Assembly (NCBI RefSeq): GCF_963678635.1
Contig: NC_087063.1
Location: 42,918,759-42,982,758, forward strand
Length of the DNA: 64,000 nt
Reading direction: 5' to 3'
DNA from: Symsagittifera roscoffensis
Lineage: Eukaryota > Xenacoelomorpha > Acoela > Convolutidae
How positions within the stretch are numbered: the stretch's first letter is position 1; every line of letters begins with the position of its first letter. Shown in pieces: positions 54,726 through 64,000 of this stretch. The notes below the pieces were generated by a model that saw only the letters and a list, made by a program, of their open reading frames with translations, was not told where the DNA came from and made no database searches. The translations under genes were made by a program, and so were the position numbers.

Positions 54726-56386
54726 GACCAGTAGTGAAGGATACAGGAGCGGCTATGAGAGTCCCACTCTTGCCAGAAGCCTACGCACACGCGAAAGAGA
54801 ACCAGCAAGCGTGGCTTTCGGGGTCCAGGCCGCTGCCGGACCAATGCCCTCGATATCCACCGATAAGGAGGATGTTGTTGGGAGTCACATCCCCCGTCAT
54901 TGCCCCTTGCATCGGAGCAGCTCGTGATGCAGAGAAGAGAATGCTGAAGTGGAGTGAAGGGATGGAGCCGCGCTTTATCAGCTGGAATGTTGCAGCCGCG
55001 CACACGTTTGACTTCTCATTTCCTGATGCTTGGAGTAGGAAAAAGATCAAGGCACTACCTTCCAGGAGACCAGAGATATCGGCTGAAATGTGGAACGAGG
55101 TGTATACTCCCACAGATGACTTATCAAGACTGAAGTGGTCAGGAGAAGCGAAAGTAGTGATGCTGGAAGTGGCAAAGGAGAGCAGAGGAGGCTCATACAT
55201 AACGATAGAGGACCTGGCACCACATGGCGAGGAGTCCGTAGAATTCCTGGTGAACGATGAATTGTTTTATCACGCAGGAGACATGACCGTACCGGCTCGG
55301 CCGGATTCGGGCATAGACACACGACAAGGCCCTTCAGGACTCAAGCCAAAACCTGATGCAGATGACGATGAATTGATGGATCAGGACGATAACGATAACG
55401 ACATCGAGGGAAAGACGGGAAAACCGGGTGAGACGGATCTAGGAGCGTTGGAGAGAGACTTGCTAGAGTACCAGTTCAGTGAAGACGACGATGGGGAAGT
55501 CGATGGTAGTCTATTGCTGATGACGCCATCGTCGTTTATGTCCCCTACAAAGGAGGCGTCGGCTGACTTATCTCCGATGGACCCAATAAGTCAGGCGAGA
55601 GAGTGCCGAAGCAGAGATCCGCAAAGATTGCTCCATGAGTCACCATGGAGGAAAAAAATCGAAGAGTCAATGAGGGTATCCTTCCTGAGTACGCTACCGG
55701 AAGAGGAATGGGAGAGGTATCAAAGTGAGTTAGAAGGCAAGACAGGGGCAACCTGGAGCCGAGTGAATTTCATGGAAAGGTCATGGGACGTGATACGACG
55801 ATATGGGACGCAGTCCATAATGAAGGTGGGATTGAACCAACCCATCATGCGTGAGGTCCTGGAGAAAATAGTGAACTCCATGGAGTCGGATGTTCTGACC
55901 GAGTCAGTTACAGAAGACAGTGCCGATGATCAGCAGGTCTCAAAGAAATTACCCGTTAGACGAGCCAGAAAGGGGCTGAAGCGACTAAAAGGGAAGACAG
56001 GAAGTCGAGCCGTGAACCCGAGAGTGGTGAAGTCGAAAGCCAGCGCAGTGGTGGCCTCTTTAACGAGCGCAGGTCGTTCAGGCGAGAGCGGGCAAGGAGA
56101 TGGTGCGACACTGACAGGGGGAGAAAAAGAGAATCTGATACCCCCTATGCTCTTGGCAGGTCTGACCATGACAGCCATGAAATCAAAGAAGACAGCACGA
56201 ACCTTGGCAGACACTAAGTTAGAGATGGAGATCATCAGTCAATGTGGATCTGGAGGACTTGAAGATTACAGGCCCTCGCGAACCAACATGGCCAAGTTGA
56301 AACTGGAAGGACAACTCGACGTGGTCGAGTACAGTCTAGTCACTGTGCCGGAATCGGTCCACATGGGAGATCCAGCAGGGGGTTGA
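54722..56386 (+). CDS. tail protein C, unknown, acidic then basic
   Basis: A 554-codon frame, -1 to the preceding one and overlapping it in TTGA, with no ATG at the start. The N-terminal 200 residues look globular ('PRFISWNVAAAHTFDF', 'SYITIEDLAPHGEESVEFL'). Then comes a strongly acidic stretch ('DADDDELMDQDDNDND', about 55359-55406), a Ser/Asp-rich linker, a helical region around 55640-55900 and a Lys/Arg cluster ('RRARKGLKRLKGKTG', about 55960-56004) that could be a nuclear signal or bind nucleic acid. No homologue recognised. Confidence 0.55.
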   Translation: MRPVVKDTGAAMRVPLLPEAYAHAKENQQAWLSGSRPLPDQCPRYPPIRRMLLGVTSPVIAPCIGAARDAEKRMLKWSEGMEPRFISWNVAAAHTFDFSFPDAWSRKKIKALPSRRPEISAEMWNEVYTPTDDLSRLKWSGEAKVVMLEVAKESRGGSYITIEDLAPHGEESVEFLVNDELFYHAGDMTVPARPDSGIDTRQGPSGLKPKPDADDDELMDQDDNDNDIEGKTGKPGETDLGALERDLLEYQFSEDDDGEVDGSLLLMTPSSFMSPTKEASADLSPMDPISQARECRSRDPQRLLHESPWRKKIEESMRVSFLSTLPEEEWERYQSELEGKTGATWSRVNFMERSWDVIRRYGTQSIMKVGLNQPIMREVLEKIVNSMESDVLTESVTEDSADDQQVSKKLPVRRARKGLKRLKGKTGSRAVNPRVVKSKASAVVASLTSAGRSGESGQGDGATLTGGEKENLIPPMLLAGLTMTAMKSKKTARTLADTKLEMEIISQCGSGGLEDYRPSRTNMAKLKLEGQLDVVEYSLVTVPESVHMGDPAGG

Positions 56387-59145
56387 AAGCGAGGAACTCC
56401 GCGAGTGGGCACCTGATGGCTTGGAGCGAGAAGCGAGCCATGCAGGAATATCTGAAAGAGCTTACGGAGAATTCAAACTTAAATCGAAAAGAATACGGCA
56501 CGGTAATGTCCTCTGAAGAGAACGAGATCGGATTGGAAAAACTACTAGAAATTTCTTGGAGAGCGGCCCTCCAGAGATACTTCGACGAGACGATGCATGC
56601 ACCTGCGACGGTGGCAGCGTACCTGGCTCATCCCTGCACGAGAACTGATCTGCAAGTACGGTTGGCTTGGTGCTTGATGGGCATCAAGAAGGCGGAATAT
56701 GAAGCCAGTAATGATTCGAAGTCACGGGAACAGGAGCTGGAGTTGATGGAAGCTCTGCGAGCGTTGATTTCGAAAGCCGATTCTGCGAAAGCATGGGCTA
56801 AGCGTAAGGATGCTCTTTGCTTTGTCAGGTTCGTGGTGGATCGTATCCCCACTCCTGTTTTGGGAGAATGTATAAAGATCATTCGGCAAAAGGGAGTTGA
56901 TTGCGAAATAAACTTCCTTAGGGCACTCCTGGAACTATATCAGGATATGCCGTTGACTGTACCAAATAAGGAGTCGAATGACATGGAGAGCTATCGCAAG
57001 TTGAAAGAAGTGAGAAGATATTCCAACAAAGAATTGAAGGTGAACCGGGAGTTGATTGAAGCAGTCAAGGGACAAAAGGTCTTTGCAACACTAGGAAAAC
57101 TGAAGTCGTTCCAATATGTGTCTGGCATACCGGGGATGGCGTATAATCCCTTCGTGAATGAAGAAGCCAGGGAAGCGTACTTCGACTATGAGCAAGTCAT
57201 AGTACTCAATTTCTGGGTTGAACGGATTAAAGAAACTGGAATGCTGATGGCGGAACAACCCAAGCTGGGAATTATCTTGGAAGAACGAGTGGTCGAACCA
57301 TCGGTTCCCGAGCTAAAGGGGCAAGTGAGTTTTGATTGTGGTTCTTGGGACGGTCCCTTGAAAACCAGTCTAGTAACGATGTGGGAACTCATGAAGCCTT
57401 CTTGGTGTCCTCATCCTAACGCCGGTTTAATCTGGGACATGACGGCGGATATCACGTTAGACCTGGATGATGACGCAAGTTTACATGATCTGGCCATGAT
57501 ACACCATCTGCTGGCCATGAGGTTGACGAAGCGGAAGAGCAAACCATTCACGGAGCTATCCGAGGAAAGTCCATCGAGCAATTGGTTGAAGCAAGGCACA
57601 TGCTTGGCTCAACATAGTGGGATGGAAGGACATGTTTGCAACTTGGGGCACTGCCTGATTACGCTGAGCGAGCAGCATCGACAACTGGCACGATTGTACG
57701 TAAGATTGAGCATGTCGGATAAGAGTGGAATGGAGTTAGTCGCGGATTGTCATGGGGTGACGGATGTAAACTTGACCACAGCCTTGGGGTTTTGTAGCAT
57801 GACGAGTTCGATAGAATCGCTTGAGCGCCTGGAGCGTGCCCATGAGCTAGTGACGTCCCTCAGCGTGGAAGTATTCCCTGGAGCATTGCAGACAGAGCAG
57901 AAGATCGGAGGCTGGCGAGAAGCTCTGGAGAACGAAATGAATCTGAAAGATAGTGAAGCCTATCATAAACCTACTGGTTCAAAATATCTGGTGGGTTCAA
58001 GCTCCGCACCATATTGCAGTAGTAGGTATTCTACACACATGGTGGTGATGGATGCGAGGACACAGCAGGTGTTGATTGACCAACTTTTCTCTGTGCCAAA
58101 GTGCGTGAGGTTGGCCAGAATGTCGGAGAGGTCATATGATTTGTTGGCGAAGATCTTTCGGGCAGTCCCGAAGAGATCTGAAGGCGAGTTGCAAGACGTA
58201 GTGGGTGAAGAGTTCCTGAGATTGAACGAAGGTAATGTGAGAGAATTCCAGAAGCAGAAAGCGAGTGTAGCGTTACCCACTGAATTCCCCACCATAGAAG
58301 AGAAAGACGACTTACACAGAATTCTGATGGAGGTGGATCCGTTGCTGGGAGCCTCAGGGTATCGGACCCGAAGGAACATAGTGAGAACCCATGGGGAGTA
58401 TCCTTGCCACTGCTTGGCGCAGACGTTGTGGTACCCCAAACGCAGGAATCTGATGCTAGTATGGGACGTGGAAGAGTTGTACTCTACGGGATTGCCCGAT
58501 CAGAATCAACAGGTGTCAATCGTGGTGGTTAGTGCCATGCTGGCAGTGAGATGGTTGGAGGCTAACGCAGACACAAGTGAACAGGAGACGGCCGTGCCGA
58601 CTCCTGAACAGCTGAGCAACGTGAAGATGAGTAATGAATTGGATCTTTTCAGAACCACCTGCAAGGTTCTGAGAACACCCAAAGCCATTGAAAGAATATG
58701 GTCAAGGCAAAGATTGATGCCTTGGTTCCGTGCAGTGATGTTATCATGGATGTATGAACGCGCGAAGCGTCACATGTCGAGGAACACGGAAGCCTATCAA
58801 TCTTTCCAGCTAGATATAGGACCGGGAGCCTATAAGAGAGCATTCCTGACGCACAAAAACGCGGTCACCACGGCGGTGAAGCGAGTAGCTGGAGCGCCTT
58901 GTGTAACTGAAGATGAGAAGAAAGAGGTCTTAAGAGCTGACCTAGAAAGAAATGTGAGCCTATGTCTTCACAACAGCTTTTGCAGGAACCGGGAGCAAAA
59001 GGTGAATGTGGACCTGCTACCTTGTTGCAAACCGAGGCTGTTGGAACAGGAGAGTTGGGGCACGGCCCGCAACTCCATGGACATGCTGGAGAAAGTCCTA
59101 GAAGACAGCGAAGCTGAAGATCAGGATGGAGAAGCAATGGAATGA
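56383..59145 (+). CDS. tail protein D, 920 aa, unknown, conserved in the old elements
   Basis: The longest uninterrupted frame in the window, again -1 to its predecessor with a TTGA overlap and without an ATG at the start (first ATG at 56410). No signal peptide or transmembrane segment. Mixed helical protein with scattered Cys/His ('GEYPCHCLAQTLWYP', 'NSFCRNREQK') and an acidic C-terminus. The last 260 residues are clearly conserved in the old elements at 13270-14058 and 24672-25460, including 'RRLMPWF' and 'FQLDI'-like blocks. Uninterrupted length in an otherwise damaged element suggests selection until recently. I cannot assign a fold. A structural, polymerase-cofactor or host-interaction role would all be guesses. 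Confidence 0.7.
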   Translation: MKARNSASGHLMAWSEKRAMQEYLKELTENSNLNRKEYGTVMSSEENEIGLEKLLEISWRAALQRYFDETMHAPATVAAYLAHPCTRTDLQVRLAWCLMGIKKAEYEASNDSKSREQELELMEALRALISKADSAKAWAKRKDALCFVRFVVDRIPTPVLGECIKIIRQKGVDCEINFLRALLELYQDMPLTVPNKESNDMESYRKLKEVRRYSNKELKVNRELIEAVKGQKVFATLGKLKSFQYVSGIPGMAYNPFVNEEAREAYFDYEQVIVLNFWVERIKETGMLMAEQPKLGIILEERVVEPSVPELKGQVSFDCGSWDGPLKTSLVTMWELMKPSWCPHPNAGLIWDMTADITLDLDDDASLHDLAMIHHLLAMRLTKRKSKPFTELSEESPSSNWLKQGTCLAQHSGMEGHVCNLGHCLITLSEQHRQLARLYVRLSMSDKSGMELVADCHGVTDVNLTTALGFCSMTSSIESLERLERAHELVTSLSVEVFPGALQTEQKIGGWREALENEMNLKDSEAYHKPTGSKYLVGSSSAPYCSSRYSTHMVVMDARTQQVLIDQLFSVPKCVRLARMSERSYDLLAKIFRAVPKRSEGELQDVVGEEFLRLNEGNVREFQKQKASVALPTEFPTIEEKDDLHRILMEVDPLLGASGYRTRRNIVRTHGEYPCHCLAQTLWYPKRRNLMLVWDVEELYSTGLPDQNQQVSIVVVSAMLAVRWLEANADTSEQETAVPTPEQLSNVKMSNELDLFRTTCKVLRTPKAIERIWSRQRLMPWFRAVMLSWMYERAKRHMSRNTEAYQSFQLDIGPGAYKRAFLTHKNAVTTAVKRVAGAPCVTEDEKKEVLRADLERNVSLCLHNSFCRNREQKVNVDLLPCCKPRLLEQESWGTARNSMDMLEKVLEDSEAEDQDGEAME

Positions 59146-59915
59146 AGATGATGGAACGAAGAGGACAAGTGAAGACGTGAGCAAGAAAAGAAAGGAAGGA
59201 GAAAAAACTTGATTGTCTTTGTATGTTAAAACTTGAACCAATCAACCAAGTTTTGATTATTGAACTTGTTAAACTTTTTGTTTTGATCTAGTTTGGTCAA
59301 ACCAAACTTTGAAAATTGTTGCAATTGTTAAAATTGTTGAAAGAGAATTTTAGTTATACTACTAATGTATATATATAGAACATAGGTGAGTATATTTACC
59401 TATTTAAACATGACTGAAGTTTTTAACCTGTGTAAGACACAATTTCACTGTGTGGCGACACGGTAAGTTTGAGTAAACTCGCTCGAGAGGGTGAATAACT
59501 CAATAACTTTCCTAGCCACAGAGTTTCTTAGTTTTAATATTGAAAGGACCGCATAAATAACTGATTATACTTGGTGAGTGTTGTTAAGTTAATTTTAACG
59601 GGTGCGTGGCCGTGCCACGTCCCAACTTTTTAAACACAAAGAGCGAAAAAAGTTTTATGGCAAGTGACGTAAGTAGTCAGAAAAGAAATTTTATCTAAGA
59701 CACTCCTTATGGTGCAAATTTTGTGAAAATGTTGAAAGGCAGTGAGATGTAGTACGATGCCATTTGTGATCACGTAGTGAGTTGAGGTGGAGTAGATAAA
59801 TTTCATTTTCTTATGCGATTTGTAAGATTGATTACAGAGAACTGGAACACTACTTGACGATAACCCGGTGTTATGCGATCAATAGGGACATTGATGGGGA
59901 CTTGTCCGGGGAGTA
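59146..59915 (+). other. 3' untranslated region and polypurine tract
   Basis: No frame. The block 59745-59790 resembles the old element's 3' UTR. The tract GGGGACTTGTCCGGGGAGTA (59896-59915) directly precedes the 3' LTR and is the likely plus-strand primer site. It is not a pure purine run. 15 of its bases recur exactly at 46739-46753. Confidence 0.7.
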
Positions 59916-60800
59916 TTTGCCATTCTGCCAGATTGGCAGAGCGCGACCTTCCGGCGGGACAGAAAAAAACGAATAAAGGCCTTATTAACGAAAAAGTATT
60001 GCGAAGGGGGGTAGGAATATTCTAGAATTCTTATTTTTAAAATTTCGATCGCAGAATGAATATTTCTCAGAAATACAAAAAAGACGGCCATTTTGACGAA
60101 AAAGGACGAAAAAACAGTACAACGACAAATATTGTGGAAAACGGTCGCACAAGAGACGAAAAACACGAAGCCTCTTGTCGTGGCAACAACACACGATAAG
60201 ACTCTTAGCAGAGGATATTAGTGGAGAACGAAGCTTCAGTGGGGAAGGAATATTCCACGGAACCCTCCCGTGCCACAAATTGGAAGAGATAAGGACGTTA
60301 TCTTAGGAAGATTACGGGAGCGGAGGCTTGGTCCCCCAGAGACTGTTTTATGTGAAGGGACTATATAAAACTGACTTTGTAGCTACTTGGATGTCGTAAA
60401 ACTCTGAATTAACACCGGTATTATTTGATATTTTAGAATATGAGTAGCTAGAAAGAGGAAAGGGTCAATCCATCTCCAATGGATTTAATATAGAACTGTC
60501 ACACAAAAACATATTAAAATAGGTTGTTCGAGCCGTGTTTTTAATGGCAATCACGTAGTCTGAGGATCCGAGACTCAGCTATGTGGTTGTGTTCGCATGT
60601 AAACGAAAGCTGATCAAAAGTCGTTTGACTGATGGCCTAAAAATAGTAAATTTTTACTTAGCCCTAAACAGACCAGAAAATCAACTGGCAAGGTCGAGAC
60701 GGTGAAAAACGAGTAGGATTAAGGTAACTAACGCCTGCCAGTCGTTAATAGGTACTTTTTCTACGCTCCGTCGCTGTGTAGTATTTGGGCAAATGTTACA
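59916..60800 (+). repeat. 3' LTR of the giant element
   Basis: Matches 33515-34406 at about 97%. The first two bases are TT in place of TG. TATA-like TATATAAA is at 60362 and the conserved hairpin at 60467. An ATTAAA near 60511 could serve in polyadenylation. Confidence 0.9.
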
Positions 60801-62270
60801 AAATACAGGAATCACTATAAAAGCAGGAGCCCGAGTGCTTGGTTCAGTTACAGGAACAGAATCTGAATGTAAAAAATTACACGAATTTCAACAGAATGAG
60901 CAAATCAAAATTTAAAAAAAATTTAACGAAAACCGCTAAAACCTCCCCTCAAAATGTTTATGCCTGCTATACTAAGGGAGTTCAAGAAAAGCTTTCATTT
61001 CTTGCCAGGACAACGCTCAACACTATGGAAACCTTAGAAATATGTGAAAATTTTATCAAAGAACAATTATTACCTAACCTAGTCGGTAAAGACACTTTAA
61101 ACCCCCAGTTCCGTGAGATATCTTCCTTACCCCTTAAAATGGGCGGACTTAACATCAAGCTGCCATCCGATCATGAAAGCTAACTAGAATGGTCTAAGGA
61201 AACATCACTATTACTGGAATCTCAAGATCCTATTACAGCAGTAACACAGCTAGAAAAAATATGAACGAGAATCAAAAAATTGAAAACTGATAGGACAAAT
61301 AGAAAACAAACAAACCTCCTTTACTCCTTAAATGAAACAGATAAATACGCAATCGATCTGGCCTCTGAAAAAGAGCCTCTAACTGGCTCAATGCTCTACC
61401 ACTGAGCAGATACAACTTCAACCTGAATAAATCAGAGTTCAGAGATGGTATTTACTTAAGATACGGATGGGAACCAACCAAAACCCCACTCACATGTGCA
61501 TGTGGTGCTGATTTTAACTTGACACATGCGCTTCACTGTGCAAAGGGTGGTTACACACACATAACACACAATGAAATTAGAGACACATTCGCCAACCTCA
61601 TGAACGAGCTTCGTCAGCAATTCAATTACAACTGAAGATGAGGCACGACTTGACATTAAGGCAAACAAACTCTGGGGTTCACGATTCAGCCGCGCTTTCT
61701 TTGATGTGAATATTTTCAACCCCTATGCCAAAACATCGCGAAAACTGCATAAGGTTGCATACAAATACCACGAAACGCTGAAGAACTCCAAATATCAGCA
61801 AAGAATTTTAAACGTAGAGCAGAGTAGCTTCTGCCCGCTTATTTTGGATGCAACGGTGGCGCTGCTCCAACAGCCACGCGGACGATGCAGCGATTGGCCG
61901 AAAAACTAAGTGAAAAAAGACAAGAAAGCTACCCAGAATCTATAAACTACATAAGAACTAAAATAAGCTTCGCGCTCCTGAGGAGCTCTATACTTTGTAT
62001 AAGGGGTTGCAGATCGCTACGCAAAGTTCAATTTATCGACAACTCCATAAGCGCTATTGTAGAGGAAGGACGGCTAAGATAAATAAATTAACATTACGAC
62101 GATGCATTTAATGCTGATTCATGGCTTCATTGCTGATATATATGCATTTTTATATCGCTGGTATGGCCCTATCCAGCTTGTGCACTTACCGTAACTAAAC
62201 AGAAGGGCCCATTTTGTAATTTAGTTTTTTAATGAAAACTTTTAACTGAGTTCACCATTGAGGTTAGCTC
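60801..62270 (+). pseudogene. LINE B, 3' part: thumb, zinc region, endonuclease
   Basis: Continues the RT polyprotein from 33514 ('GITIKAGARVLGSV'). Frames 60839-61183, then decayed sequence with a Cys/His region (about 61495-61560), 'EDEARLDIKANKLWG' and 'RAFFDVNIFNPYAK' (61640-61730), 'NVEQSSFCPLILDA' (about 61810) and 'IRTKISFALLRSSIL' (about 61950). The Asp...Asp-Val...Glu-Gln order is the restriction-like endonuclease of this LINE group. Several stops and shifts. The 3' UTR up to about 62270 shares a short motif (ATGAAAAC plus TTTAACT) with the end of LINE A. Confidence 0.75.
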
Positions 62271-62319
62271 TTTTTCTATTGATGAAAGACTTCTATTTTT
62301 TATTTTTTTAAACAGAGAT

Positions 62320-62480
62320 AATCAGAAAGTCAAAAGTATCATAGTAACCGAGGTTACAGTCGTCATAGTAACCGAGGTTACAGTCAAGACTTCTATTGTG
62401 ACAAGACTTCTTTTGTGACTTTCTATTGTGACATAGTTTAAGACTTTATTGTGACTTTGAAACGCTGATAGTTTTGACAT
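62320..62480 (-). repeat. inverted fragment of the LINE A 3' UTR with a 24-bp tandem repeat
   Basis: CATAGTAACCGAGGTTACAG occurs twice in tandem (period 24). It is the reverse complement of CTGTAACCTCGGTTTCTATG at about 19316 in the LINE A 3' UTR, with flanking similarity (CAGAAAGTCAAAAGT). Short TTCTATTGTGAC-type repeats follow. Confidence 0.65.
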
Positions 62481-63229
62481 TCTGATTATCTCATAAAAAG
62501 TGGAAAAAATTACTTAAAAGGTGCACTTGGGCCTCGTTACCATTTTTTCTACAATAGCAGTTAAAGATGTCCTAATTTCATTAACTACTGTTAGAGGTTA
62601 CTTTCGAAAACTACCTGATTTTTCCTTATTAAGAATAATGAACCTAGTGAAGAGATTTATATAGGTCTTGCTGATTTTTTTGTTGTTTTTTTTTCAGGAA
62701 AAAGTCTTAAAATATGCATAAAAGTATCTAATAATTACAGATGTGCATTCATACATATTGATGCATTTATGAATGCATTTAAGTGTATGTTCACTTTTTG
62801 ACTTCAATTGGAATTCATCTGCGGAAACTGACGTAAATAACACTCTCCATATACGAACATGGAAATGGCGCGAAAAAACGTGAACAATTTCTAGTGTCCA
62901 AAGTGGAATTTAATTTGTATATTTCCGGCGGAATGAAATCTTTACCTGTTGATCCAGTTTTGTCAAGTTGGGTTAATGTTATCGATAAAGCGGCATATTT
63001 TTTTTCTTATAAATCGTTCTAGAAATTCAAACAGCTCAAAGGGCATTTATTTTTTTCTTTGAAATTCGAAAGTTGAGATTTTTTTAAACTAAGTCAGTTG
63101 TTTTTGTTTACTTGCGTTCGTTACTCTTTTCCAATCGTCGAGTGAATATGTTTATACTATTATTGTGACTGTCGTAAAAAGAAGACTTAAAAGATGCCCT
63201 GTCATGAAATAGTCTTATTTTGTTTTCAG
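62481..63229. other. presumed upstream/intron sequence of the ATP synthase gene
   Basis: A+T-rich, no coding frame. It ends in TTATTTTGTTTTCAG (63215-63229), a strong 3' splice site, so at least part of this interval is intron. The 5' exon is not identified. Confidence 0.55.
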
Positions 63230-63258
63230 TTTTGATTTGTAAAACCTATCAAGAAAGA

Positions 63259-63429
63259 ATGACTTACGCGTGGAGACAAGCTGGGCTTTCGTACATAAAG
63301 TACAGCAATGTTGCTGGTGCAGCATTGCGTAGAGCACTTAAACCCGAAATTAGAGATAAAGCAGAAAAGCGAGCTGAGATAGTCTGCAAGCCAACACTAT
63401 GGGAGAATGGGAAACCGATCAAGAAATAG
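63259..63429 (+). CDS. ATP5F1E: ATP synthase F1 subunit epsilon, mitochondrial
   Basis: A 56-codon frame starting 'MTYAWRQAGLSYIKYS', the highly characteristic N-terminus of the small epsilon subunit of the mitochondrial F1 central stalk, followed by a basic helix and 'WENGKPIKK'. Length (50-60 aa) and lack of a cleaved presequence fit the family. It sits in the matrix and stabilises the gamma/delta foot of the rotor. The ATG at 63259 is chosen because the family starts one to three residues before the Trp-Arg. The frame is open upstream to the splice site at 63229, giving up to nine extra codons that are probably 5' UTR. This is the only host gene in the window. Confidence 0.9.
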   Translation: MTYAWRQAGLSYIKYSNVAGAALRRALKPEIRDKAEKRAEIVCKPTLWENGKPIKK

Positions 63430-63482
63430 ATGATTCACAATGTAACTTACTTTTGACCTTACTAATCCAGTTTGAACACTTG

Positions 63483-63528
63483 AATAAACCAGAGGACTTT
63501 ACTCGTTTGTAAATTTAAATACAATAAA
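63483..63528 (+). terminator. polyadenylation signals of the ATP synthase gene
   Basis: AATAAA at 63483-63488 and again at 63523-63528, 54 and 94 bases after the stop codon. Either would give a short 3' UTR typical of this gene. Confidence 0.6.
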
Positions 63529-64000
63529 TTACTGGATTACAAGGTTTTTGTTCGATTACTCGGCTTATGACGCTTGGAATTAACAAGCGTTATCAAACTG
63601 GAGCTTATGAATTTTTTCGGATTAATAGCTTGTCAAGCAAATCTTTTCGCTCCATAGTAAGTTCACATTCATCGAGTTATTTTTTTTACACATGCGAGCT
63701 TTAGCGAGCGTATTGTAATAGTACGGTTATTCTTTTTTTCCAAGCTAAGTCGCAAATATTGGTGCTTCCGTTGGTGGCAACTTTACGGCTTTTTGAGAGC
63801 ATGTGCTTTGACAGTCGGTTAGTACTAAGTTAACACAGTTGATGCATTTTTAATTAATCAAATGAACCAAAAAAATATTATTTGTTTGAAACGTCCTAAC
63901 AATAATAAAAACTTCGTTTCAGAAATTTTCTAACTCAATAAATCTCGCATTTTCTTGAAATGCATAATTTATATGTAATCTGGCTTTCCAATGTGTTATA
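63529..64000. other. no gene seen
   Basis: A+T-rich sequence downstream of the ATP synthase gene. No repeat shared with the rest of the window and no open frame of interest. Confidence 0.45.

Larger units (their letters stand above)
33515..60800 (+). mobile_element. giant Ty3/gypsy-type LTR retrotransposon, about 27.3 kb
   Basis: Two LTRs (33515-34406 and 59916-60800) flank leader, gag (three tandem copies), protease, RT, RNase H, acidic spacer, integrase, macro-like module, a second coding region of about 8.8 kb, 3' UTR and polypurine tract. Integrase after RNase H places it in Ty3/gypsy (Metaviridae) and not Copia. Typical Ty3 elements are 5-12 kb; without the extra gag copies this one would still be about 22.5 kb. 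It is inserted in LINE B. The flanks suggest a short A-only target duplication (AAA), which is not conclusive. In-frame stops (44417, 44795, 46217, 47993, 51052, 53430) and several frameshifts make this copy probably inactive. Confidence 0.9.

Noticed and set aside
50356-59145. An envelope gene in the 3' tail
   Set aside because: None of the frames has a signal peptide, a convincing transmembrane segment, a furin-like site followed by a fusion peptide, or paired Cys-rich ectodomain features.
33510-60804. A clear 4-6 bp target-site duplication
   Set aside because: The flanks share only AAA when the LTR ends are fixed by TG...CA and by the LINE B reading frame. Any longer duplication would require assuming other LTR ends.

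Overview
The window is animal genomic DNA, A+T-rich and almost wholly made of transposable elements. The only host gene I can support lies at the right end: a short exon at 63259-63429 encoding mitochondrial ATP synthase subunit epsilon, preceded by a polypyrimidine-CAG splice acceptor and followed by AATAAA signals. The protein has the metazoan form. With the LINE types present it suggests an invertebrate, but I cannot name the phylum.

Layout. (1) 1-4042: decayed LINE fragments on both strands and two small duplications. (2) 4043-15793: an old, dead Ty3/gypsy-type LTR retrotransposon (5' LTR, long leader with a CCGGAGGG-type minisatellite, gag, a protease scrap, integrase ends, a 3' tail, 3' LTR) that has lost reverse transcriptase, RNase H and the integrase core through internal deletions. 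(3) 16032-19500: a non-LTR element (LINE A) with a PHD-like finger, reverse transcriptase and a PD-(D/E)XK-type endonuclease tail. (4) An 11.4-kb direct tandem duplication copies everything from the old gag start through LINE A (8371-19792 and 19793-31199). (5) A second LINE (LINE B; esterase, PHD finger, RT, endonuclease) is split in two (about 30908-33514 and 60801-62270) by a giant LTR element.

The centre of interest is that giant element, 33515-60800, about 27.3 kb, with LTRs of about 890 bp starting TG and ending CA. It has a Ty3/gypsy order: gag, protease, RT, RNase H, a 300-residue acidic spacer, integrase. After integrase it carries about 10 kb that a standard Ty3 element lacks: a macro-domain-like module closest in pattern to TARG1/OARD1 (49427-49933); then, after a 420-base gap and a fresh ATG, a coiled-coil/SGNH-hydrolase protein with the full Ser-Gly-Asn-Asp/His set (50356-52566); a second, catalytically degenerate SGNH-like segment; and three further large unrecognised reading frames (413, 554 and 920 aa) that step -1 in frame from one to the next. 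The old element keeps the C-terminus of the last of these, so the tail is an inherited part of the family and not a one-off capture.

The giant element is also rearranged: a 2.39-kb block containing all of gag is present three times in tandem with only about ten differences, whereas the two LTRs differ by roughly 3%. This suggests the triplication is younger than the insertion (or is gene-converted, or an assembly effect). Isolated in-frame stops and frameshifts show that this copy is probably dead now, though recently so. Functional assignments rest on motif recognition by eye; no search or alignment program was run.
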